Assembly (NCBI GenBank): GCA_902768605.1
Contig: CACXLY010000051.1
Span: forward strand, 1 to 20,480
Direction of reading: 5' to 3'
Source of the DNA: an uncultured Bacteroidales bacterium
GTDB lineage: Bacteria; Bacteroidota; Bacteroidia; Bacteroidales; Bacteroidaceae
DNA: 20,480 nt
Below are positions 15,669 through 20,480 of the stretch, one piece after another. The stretch's first letter is position 1. Each line of letters begins with the position of its first letter. The notes beneath the pieces are model-generated. The model searched no databases, was not told the origin of the DNA, and saw only the letters and a program-made list of their open reading frames with translations. A program made the translations under genes and the position numbers.

Positions 15669-15694
15669 TGGACATAGAACATAGGACATTGACT
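15667..15694. repeat. Heptamer array at the start of the holin-like gene
   Basis: Four 7-nt units (ATTGGAC, ATAGAAC, ATAGGAC, ATTGACT on the plus strand) lie at the start codon. On the coding strand the units read ATGTCCT, ATGTTCT and ATGTCCA, so several out-of-phase ATGs are present just before the true one. Confidence 0.75.
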
Positions 15695-15781
15695 ATTTAC
15701 GTCACTCCCTTCATGGCGGGTAATTGCCCGTTAGCGGCGGAGCAATTGGGGAGCTCGCGAGGGAGGCAAGCGGACTGGCTT

Positions 15782-15994
15782 TTACTCCTCCGCCTTCGCT
15801 GCCTGCAGTTCCTCGGCTATTTCGTCAACCAGGTCGGACATCTCCTGACGGTTGAGCTTGATGCCGCGCTTGCGCAGGGCCTCTGCAATTTTCTCACGAA
15901 GGTCGCTTCCCTTTTCGGGGGCGAAAAGCAAACCGCAGGCAGCACCTACCAGTGCACCGCCAATGAATGTTGCCAGAAAATCAAATGCTCTCAT
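15782..15994 (-). CDS. YtxH-domain envelope protein
   Basis: A 70-residue protein that begins MRAFDFLATFIGGALVGAAC, a glycine-rich single membrane segment, followed by G-L-L-F-A-P-E-K-G-S-D-L-R, the signature of YtxH-type proteins (G-x-L-F-A-P-x-x-G). The rest is a charged helix (about 32-70). Such small proteins are associated with envelope or general stress responses. It is the first gene of the three-gene minus-strand set and is divergent from the SPOR lipoprotein. Confidence 0.85.
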   Translation of the reverse strand: MRAFDFLATFIGGALVGAACGLLFAPEKGSDLREKIAEALRKRGIKLNRQEMSDLVDEIAEELQAAKAEE

Positions 15995-16102
15995 AATCGT
16001 TTTCCTTTCTTAAATGTTATGGAAGTAAAACGGGCACGCTTTACGTCCTTTTTTATTGCTTCCGCTTTTACTTCTTTCTATTATTTAGTTCGTTTCTGCG
16101 TA

Positions 16103-16110
16103 CAAATATA
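16103..16110 (-). promoter_or_regulatory. Possible -7 element for the YtxH operon
   Basis: On the minus strand TATATTTG reads from 16110 to 16103, a match to TAnnTTTG, about 110 nt upstream of the YtxH ATG. The best upstream TTTG (16138-16135) is 24 nt away, longer than the about 20 nt seen at other promoters here, so this is a moderate call. Confidence 0.4.
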
Positions 16111-16182
16111 GTGAATTTTGGCATTCCATCGGCACAAAAATGCAAAAAAATGTTGAAAAAAGGGCTTTTTCTGCCATATTTG

Positions 16183-16213
16183 TTGCATCTGTAAGCAAAA
16201 AGCAGTACCTTTG
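16183..16213 (+). promoter_or_regulatory. Promoter of the SPOR lipoprotein gene
   Basis: TTG at 16183-16185, then 20 nt, then TACCTTTG at 16206-16213, a full Bacteroidetes-type promoter. The leader would be about 45 nt to the ATG at 16264. Confidence 0.7.
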
Positions 16214-16263
16214 CGAGGTAAAATAAAGAAAAAAGTAACCCTAAACATATTTAAAACCAACTT

Positions 16264-16752
16264 ATGAAAAAGATTCTTTATGTGTGTGCTGCTGTGTGCG
16301 CTGTGTTCATGATGTCTTCTTGCAAAAGCAAGGAAAGTGCTTACAAGAAAGCTTACGAAAAGGCAAAGGCTCAGCAGACAGAGACGCCTGTGACCACAAC
16401 AACGCCCGTTCAGCAGGTTACCACTCAGACCGTCACTCCTGTTACCACTACTCCCGTGGCTGATTACAGCAATGTGCAGGTTCGCAATGAGAGCGTGACC
16501 TTCGTTGAGGGCAGTCCTCTGAAGCAGTATGGCGTAGTCGTAGCCTCTGTCACAATCAAGACCAACGGTGTGGCTCTCATGCAGAAGCTTGCCAGTCAGG
16601 GCTACAACAGCTGCGTGGCACAAGCTCAGGTGAACGGCCAGACGTTCTATCGCGTCGTTGCTTGCAGCTTCGACACCAAGCCCGAAGCCGCCCAGAAGCG
16701 TGCTCAGCTCGAGGGACAGTATCCCGGTGCGTGGCTGCTCTATAAGAAGTAA
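16264..16752 (+). CDS. SPOR-domain lipoprotein
   Basis: A 162-residue protein with a lipoprotein signal peptide (lipobox MMSSC, Cys20) and a basic, lysine-rich segment (21-37). A Thr/Val/Pro-rich flexible linker follows (40-66), then a C-terminal SPOR domain (about 85-160; VVVASVTIKTNGVALMQKL then FYRVVACSFDTKPEAAQKR). SPOR domains bind denuded peptidoglycan, often at the division site, so this protein probably tethers the outer membrane to septal or remodelled peptidoglycan. Its own promoter lies upstream, and a 9-nt repeat array separates it from ruvX. Confidence 0.85.
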   Translation: MKKILYVCAAVCAVFMMSSCKSKESAYKKAYEKAKAQQTETPVTTTTPVQQVTTQTVTPVTTTPVADYSNVQVRNESVTFVEGSPLKQYGVVVASVTIKTNGVALMQKLASQGYNSCVAQAQVNGQTFYRVVACSFDTKPEAAQKRAQLEGQYPGAWLLYKK

Positions 16753-16772
16753 TTTTCTGAGGCTCCCCATGA

Positions 16773-16808
16773 CCCTTGAGTCCTTAAAAACCTTAAGGAC
16801 CCTAAGGA
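16773..16808. repeat. Four-unit 9-nt array, reverse copy of the 371-415 type
   Basis: The units are CCCTTGAGT, CCTTAAAAA, CCTTAAGGA and CCCTAAGGA. GTCCTTAA and TTAAGGAC within the array can also pair as a hairpin. The complement of 16790-16805 is identical to 378-393. Confidence 0.75.
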
Positions 16809-16826
16809 CGTTATAATATATATAAT

Positions 16827-17243
16827 GTGGGAAGAGTACTTGCAATAGACTACGGGGTCCGTCGTACAGGTTTGGCTGTGACGGACCCTTTGCAGATTAT
16901 TCCAGGCGGGCTGACCACCGTCGAGACGCCAAAGCTGCTTGCCTTCCTCAAGGACTATCTCTCGAAGGAACAGGTGGAGCGCTTCGTGGTCGGTCTGCCA
17001 AAGCAGACAAACGGGCGGGACAGCGACAACCTGCCACGAGTGCGGACCTTCGTCGAACAGCTGCAAAAGGCGTTTCCAGCGGTGCCCGTCGATATGTGGG
17101 ATGAACGCTACACCAGCGTCCTCGCACAGCAAGCCATCCTGCAAAGCGGCATCGGAAAGATGGCCCGCAGAAACAAAGCCCTCGTGGACGAAGTGAGTGC
17201 CACTATTATCCTGCAAGGATGGATGGAGAGGAGAAATAATTAA
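16827..17243 (+). CDS. ruvX: Putative pre-16S rRNA nuclease / Holliday-junction resolvase RuvX (YqgF)
   Basis: A 138-residue RNase-H-fold nuclease of the YqgF family, acting on the 5' end of 16S rRNA precursor (and proposed for Holliday junctions). It begins GRVLAIDYGVRRTGLAVTDP with the first metal-binding Asp in A-I-D-Y-G. The later motifs are F-V-V-G-L-P (83-88 region), D-E-R-Y-T-S and V-D-E-V-S-A-T-I-I-L-Q. Length is normal. The start is GTG at 16827; an overlapping ATG at 16825 is in another frame with an early stop. The stop codon lies in the first unit of a heptamer array before def. The ruvX-def-TPR order is familiar in Bacteroidales. Confidence 0.92.
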   Translation: MGRVLAIDYGVRRTGLAVTDPLQIIPGGLTTVETPKLLAFLKDYLSKEQVERFVVGLPKQTNGRDSDNLPRVRTFVEQLQKAFPAVPVDMWDERYTSVLAQQAILQSGIGKMARRNKALVDEVSATIILQGWMERRNN

Positions 17244-17324
17244 GAAATTAAAGAGAAGAATTAAGAAATTCCAAGTCGCATGCCGGGAAAATAATTCTTA
17301 ACTCTTAATTCTTAACTCTTAATT
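17241..17324. repeat. TTAAGAA/TTCTTAA heptamer arrays between ruvX and def
   Basis: AATTAAG-like units run to about 17270. Complementary AATTCTTAACTCTTAATT-type units run from 17293 to 17324 after a short GC-rich centre. AAGAATTAAGA (17256-17266) pairs perfectly with 17303-17313 (11 bp). The array begins at the ruvX stop codon and ends 8 nt before the def ATG. Confidence 0.8.
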
Positions 17325-17332
17325 GATAAAAC

Positions 17333-17890
17333 ATGATATTACCAATATACACATTCGGTCAGCCCGTGCTTCGCCAGGAGGCTGAGGAAATCGACAAAGA
17401 CTATCCGGAGCTGGAGCAGCTCATCAAGAACATGTACGAGACGCTGGAACGCAGCGAAGGCATCGGCCTGGCAGCACCTCAAGTGGGGCTGCCCATCAGG
17501 CTCGCCATCATCAACCTCGACGTCATCAGCGAAGACCTGCCCGAATACAAGGGCTACATCAAGACCTTCATCAACCCCTATATCGAGGAGTACGACGACA
17601 CGGAAGTTGACGTGATGGAAGAAGGCTGCCTCAGTCTGCCCGGCATTCACGAGAAGGTGAAGCGCCCAAAGCGCATCCGCGTCACTTATCAGGACGAGCA
17701 GTTCCAGGAGCACGACGAATGGGTGACCGGCTATTTGGCACGCGTCATGCAACATGAGTTCGACCACCTCGACGGCGTCGTCTTTACCGACCACTTGCAA
17801 GGCCTCCGCCGCCAGCTTACCAAATCAAAACTCCAAGACATCAGGAAAGGCAATTTCTCCTGCAACTATAAGGTAAAGGTGAAACATTGA
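17333..17890 (+). CDS. def: Peptide deformylase
   Basis: Removes the formyl group from the initiator methionine of nascent proteins, using Fe2+ or Zn2+, in the cytoplasm. The 185-residue protein shows all three family motifs: motif 1 G43-I-G-L-A-A-P-Q50, motif 2 E-E-G-C99-L-S-L-P, and motif 3 Q-H141-E142-F-D-H145. Cys99, His141 and His145 bind the metal and Glu142 is catalytic. The C terminus is a little basic (NYKVKVKH). The last His codon and the stop are part of a heptamer repeat unit. It lies 89 nt after ruvX and 46 nt before the TPR gene. Confidence 0.96.
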   Translation: MILPIYTFGQPVLRQEAEEIDKDYPELEQLIKNMYETLERSEGIGLAAPQVGLPIRLAIINLDVISEDLPEYKGYIKTFINPYIEEYDDTEVDVMEEGCLSLPGIHEKVKRPKRIRVTYQDEQFQEHDEWVTGYLARVMQHEFDHLDGVVFTDHLQGLRRQLTKSKLQDIRKGNFSCNYKVKVKH

Positions 17891-17925
17891 ACATTGAAGA
17901 TTGAAGATTGAAGATTGAAAATTGA
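17884..17925 (+). repeat. Six-unit ATTGAAG heptamer array before the TPR gene
   Basis: Six 7-nt units: ACATTGA twice, AGATTGA three times, AAATTGA once. The first unit contains the def stop (17888-17890). 17893-17923 is complementary to 17985-18015 inside the next gene. Confidence 0.9.
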
Positions 17926-17936
17926 TAATAAAAGCC

Positions 17937-19829
17937 ATGAAAAAGCGGATATTCTTGCTTGTGGCTATGCTTGTCGGCATAGTTAATTTTCAATCTTCAA
18001 TTTTCAATCTTCAATTAGGCACAGTTTCGGCGCAAATCAACACCGACCGCGTCCTCTTGATGGGGCGCAACGCTTTGTATTACGAGGACTATGTGTTGGC
18101 TATCCAGCGCTTCAACATGGTCATCAACGTGAAGCCCTGGCTGGGCGAGCCCTACTTCTACAGGGCGTTGGCAAAGTATTATCTTGAGGACTATCAAGGG
18201 GCAGAGATAGATTGCAACAATGCCGTGGAGCGCAATCCGTATGCTCTCAATCATTATGTCCTCCGAGCCCTTTGCCGCATCAACCAGAATCGCTATGCCT
18301 TGGCCGAAGAGGACTACCAGAAGGCCATCGCCATCAATCCCCTTCACTGGCCAAAAGAGACGGAGCAATACACGATGAAGGCGCAAGTCTCTCTGCTTCG
18401 GACCGATACCGTTCAGGCAGAGACGTGGACGGACAGGGCTCTGGAACTCGACAGCTACGACGGCAAAGCTTGGAGCCTCAAGGCAATGTTCCAGGCGGGT
18501 CGAAAGGAATACAAGGAGGCAGAGGCTTCGCTCGACAAAGCCATCATGCAAATGCCGCGAATGGCTGGGCTGTACGTCAACCGGGCTTTGACGCGCTATA
18601 ATCAGGATAACCTTAGAGGAGCGATGTCCGATTACGATGCTTGCCTCGACCTCGAACCTCGCAACTACCTCGCTCACTACAATCGCGGCTTGCTTCGTGC
18701 CCAAGTAGGCGAGGACAATCTGGCCATCGAGGACTTTAACTTCGTGCTCGAACTCGAGCCGGACAACACCATCGCCCTCTACAATCGTGCCCTCTTGCTC
18801 GACAACATCGGCGACTACAACGGAGCCATTCGCGACATCAGCGCCGTCATCAAGGACTACCCGGAGTTCTGGGACGGCTATCGCCAGCGAGCTGCCATCA
18901 AGCGAAAGATAGGCGACGTGAACGGCGCAGAAAGGGATGAGTTCAAGGTGCTGCAGGCTCGGCTGGATGCGGCGGCAGGCAAGAAGCATCCTGTCCGAAC
19001 ACGAAAGAAGAGCGAGCACAACATCGAGGATTATGCGGCCCTTGTGGAAGAAGACGAGCACGAGGAAGAGAACGAGTACGTCAGCGAGTATCGCGGCAAG
19101 GTCCAGAACCGCCGTACAGAGTTGCAGCCGGAGCCTATCTATTCCCTTACCTATTATAAGAAGGACTCAGAGACAAACACCTACGTGGCTTACTGCCTCG
19201 AACTGGAAAAACTCAACGCCCGTAAGTCTCTCCCTTCGCAGCTATACCTGACCGACAGCGAAGCCCCCATGACGGAGAAGCAGACAGAGATTCACCAGAC
19301 ATCTGTCTCTGAGACCCCCTCCGACTCATCTTTAAAGGGAGACAAACTCTTCCAAAGGGCACTCGACTACTATCACATCCGCGACTTCGAGAATGCCGTT
19401 GCCGATATGGATGCCTTCATCCTGGAGAACGGTCCAAAGCCTCTGGCACTCATCTTGCGTGCTCAAAGTCGCTTTGCACAGCTCGAGGTGTCGCGAACCA
19501 CTGCGGCTGCTTCCGACCTTCGCCTCGGCTATCTCATGGTCGTGCAGGACTACAACAAGGCTTCCGACCTCATGCCCGATGCCCCCTTCCTGCACTACAA
19601 TGTCGGATGCGTGCAGGTTCAGTTGGCAGATTATTTGGCAGCTCAGAAGTCCTTCAGCCGTGCCATCGAACTCGACCCTCACTTCCCAAGCGCCTACTAC
19701 GGCAGAGGCGTGGCTCATATCCTTGCCGGCCAGACCGAGCAGGGCCTGAGCGACCTCTCGCAAGCAGGAGAGCTGGGACTATATACTGCCTACAACCTCA
19801 TCAAGAAGTACTCGCAGACGAAGAAATAA
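17937..19829 (+). CDS. Exported tetratricopeptide-repeat protein
   Basis: A 630-residue protein from the ATG at 17937; the frame is open from a TTG at 17922, but that lies in a repeat array. The signal peptide is MKKRIFLLVAMLVGIV..., with probable cleavage near TVSAQ-IN (residue 32). It contains an in-frame insert NFQSSIFNLQL encoded by heptamer repeat. TPR-type helix pairs follow from about 36 to 335 (ALYYEDYVLAIQRFNMVINV, YFYRALAKYYLEDYQGAEID and similar). Then comes an acidic and charged low-complexity linker (about 345-455) and further TPRs (about 465-620, LFQRALDYYHIRDFENAVAD). It is probably a periplasmic scaffold for protein interactions; no enzyme domain is seen. It follows def and precedes a GH38 mannosidase. 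Confidence 0.88.
   Translation: MKKRIFLLVAMLVGIVNFQSSIFNLQLGTVSAQINTDRVLLMGRNALYYEDYVLAIQRFNMVINVKPWLGEPYFYRALAKYYLEDYQGAEIDCNNAVERNPYALNHYVLRALCRINQNRYALAEEDYQKAIAINPLHWPKETEQYTMKAQVSLLRTDTVQAETWTDRALELDSYDGKAWSLKAMFQAGRKEYKEAEASLDKAIMQMPRMAGLYVNRALTRYNQDNLRGAMSDYDACLDLEPRNYLAHYNRGLLRAQVGEDNLAIEDFNFVLELEPDNTIALYNRALLLDNIGDYNGAIRDISAVIKDYPEFWDGYRQRAAIKRKIGDVNGAERDEFKVLQARLDAAAGKKHPVRTRKKSEHNIEDYAALVEEDEHEEENEYVSEYRGKVQNRRTELQPEPIYSLTYYKKDSETNTYVAYCLELEKLNARKSLPSQLYLTDSEAPMTEKQTEIHQTSVSETPSDSSLKGDKLFQRALDYYHIRDFENAVADMDAFILENGPKPLALILRAQSRFAQLEVSRTTAAASDLRLGYLMVVQDYNKASDLMPDAPFLHYNVGCVQVQLADYLAAQKSFSRAIELDPHFPSAYYGRGVAHILAGQTEQGLSDLSQAGELGLYTAYNLIKKYSQTKK
17985..18015 (+). repeat. Inverted heptamer array inside the TPR signal peptide
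   Basis: 31 nt of TCTTCAA-type heptamers encode the end of the signal peptide. They are complementary to 17893-17923 with one G-U wobble (17906/18002) and no mismatches, leaving a 61-nt loop that contains the start codon. Confidence 0.85.
19315..19343. repeat. Decayed relative of the CCCCTTTAAAGGGG palindromic element
   Basis: The sequence has the series CCCCCTCCGACTC, then CTTTAAAGGGAGA, like a worn copy of the element at 13459-13486. It encodes PSDSSLKGDK in the low-complexity linker of the TPR protein. The relationship is by eye and tentative. Confidence 0.35.
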
Positions 19830-19846
19830 AAATGTAAAAAACATAT

Positions 19847-19851
19847 AGGAG
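19847..19851 (+). promoter_or_regulatory. Shine-Dalgarno sequence for the GH38 gene
   Basis: AGGAG lies 8 nt before the ATG at 19860. It is the clearest ribosome-binding site in the window, where most genes have none, and it fixes the start. Confidence 0.6.
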
Positions 19852-19859
19852 AAATTATC

Positions 19860-20480
19860 ATGAAAAGGAGATGCTCTATCACCTTGCTGCTGGCGGGGCT
19901 TAGTTTGCCGCTTGCATCGCAGACTGTTCAGAAGAATGCCGATGTGGCAAAGGATACGCTGCACGTCATCGGACATTCCCACATGGATATGAATTGGCTT
20001 TGGACGCTTTCGGAAACGGAGAAGATGGCTCACGACAATCTTCGTCAGGCCGTCGCCTTCATGGAGGAATATCCCGACTACCACCTGCTGCAGAGCGAGG
20101 CCGTGGTATATAAGATGGTCGAGGAGCAAGACCCCGAGCTCTTCAGCAAGGTAAAGAAATACGTCAAGGAGGGACGCTTCGAACCTGTTGGCGGCATGTG
20201 GGTTGAAAGCGACCAGCAGATGCCTTCGGGCGAGGCTCTGACGCGTTCGTTCCTCTTGGGGCAACGTTATTTCCAGTCGCGCTTTGGCCGCATGGCACGA
20301 GTGGGCTGGCTGCCCGATGACTTTGGCCACCAGTCGCAACTGCCTCAGATGCTCCGTCAGTGCGGGATGAACTATTTCGGGCTGATGCGCACAGCACCCC
20401 ATACCGGTGCATTCTGGTGGGAAGGTGCCGACGGCTCTCGCGTGTTGGCATTCAGCACAGGAAGCTATAATGGAGATATC
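19860..20480 (+). CDS. GH38 alpha-mannosidase, exported (N-terminal part)
   Basis: The first 207 codons are present; the gene continues past the right edge. A signal peptide MKRRCSITLLLAGLSLPLAS ends around residue 20-21. The GH38 zinc motif H-x-D is His41-Met-Asp43 in VIGHSHMDMNWLWT. The predicted nucleophile is Asp153 in GWLPDDFGHQSQLPQ, the position corresponding to Asp204 of fly Golgi mannosidase II. FWWEGADGSRVL is also typical. It should remove alpha-linked mannose in the periplasm, for example from N-glycans or yeast mannan fragments. It follows the TPR gene by 30 nt on the same strand. Confidence 0.92.
   Translation, partial: MKRRCSITLLLAGLSLPLASQTVQKNADVAKDTLHVIGHSHMDMNWLWTLSETEKMAHDNLRQAVAFMEEYPDYHLLQSEAVVYKMVEEQDPELFSKVKKYVKEGRFEPVGGMWVESDQQMPSGEALTRSFLLGQRYFQSRFGRMARVGWLPDDFGHQSQLPQMLRQCGMNYFGLMRTAPHTGAFWWEGADGSRVLAFSTGSYNGDI

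Noticed and set aside
15669..15689. Upstream start for the holin-like protein (MSYVLCP...)
   Set aside because: These codons are translated 7-nt repeat units; the start at 15668 gives a normal cytoplasmic amphipathic N terminus.
16825..16848. ATG at 16825 as the ruvX start
   Set aside because: That frame stops after seven codons; the conserved GRVLAIDYG sequence follows the GTG at 16827.
17922..17936. TTG start for the TPR protein
   Set aside because: It lies in the heptamer array; the ATG at 17937 begins a normal signal peptide (MKKRIFLLVAML).
1..20480. tRNA, rRNA, insertion sequence or prophage genes
   Set aside because: No tRNA-like cloverleaf, rRNA segment, transposase motif or terminal inverted repeats were seen on either strand; the holin-like protein is in an envelope operon with no phage genes around it.

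Overview
The window looks like a chromosomal segment of a member of the Bacteroidales, most likely a Prevotella-like gut or rumen organism. The evidence is Bacteroidetes-type promoters (TTG/TTTG, about 20 nt, then TAnnTTTG), lipoproteins with an acidic stretch after the lipobox cysteine, almost no Shine-Dalgarno sequences, and a Bacteroidales-typical glycogen cluster (GH57, glycosyltransferase, debranching enzyme). Most genes look moderately GC-rich by eye. Intergenic sequence is AT-rich and full of short tandem repeats.

Layout. Positions 1-3742 (minus strand) hold a glycogen/alpha-glucan operon transcribed leftwards: debranching enzyme, synthase-type glycosyltransferase and the start of a GH57 enzyme. 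Positions 3743-6513 are an AT-richer interruption with a startless gene remnant and a large lipoprotein. That lipoprotein carries a probable clan-CD (caspase/CHAT-like) cysteine peptidase fold and a C-terminal Fibrobacter-type paralogous domain. Positions 6540-11235 are an L-arabinose operon, araD-araA-araB, followed by a Crp/Fnr-family regulator. Positions 11319-14542 encode two exported hydrolases, a GH84 beta-N-acetylglucosaminidase and an alpha/beta-hydrolase. Positions 14543-15022 are non-coding and contain a 22-bp-period tandem repeat. Positions 15023-15994 (minus) are a small envelope operon: YtxH protein, holin-like membrane protein and a small basic protein. Positions 16264-19829 (plus) are a SPOR lipoprotein, ruvX, def and a long exported TPR protein. 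From 19860 a GH38 alpha-mannosidase runs off the right edge.

How the genes fit together. The left operon makes and breaks down storage glycogen. AraA, AraB and AraD convert L-arabinose through L-ribulose and L-ribulose-5-phosphate to D-xylulose-5-phosphate. GH84, the esterase-like protein and GH38 suggest cleavage of host- or microbe-derived glycans in the periplasm.

The most unusual theme is repeats. At least eight gene junctions carry degenerate arrays of 7- or 9-nt units of different sequence. Some supply the stop or start codon of the adjacent gene. Some lie inside coding sequence (the GH84 linker and the TPR-protein signal peptide). In the TPR gene, two complementary heptamer arrays flank the start codon and could form a 31-bp stem.
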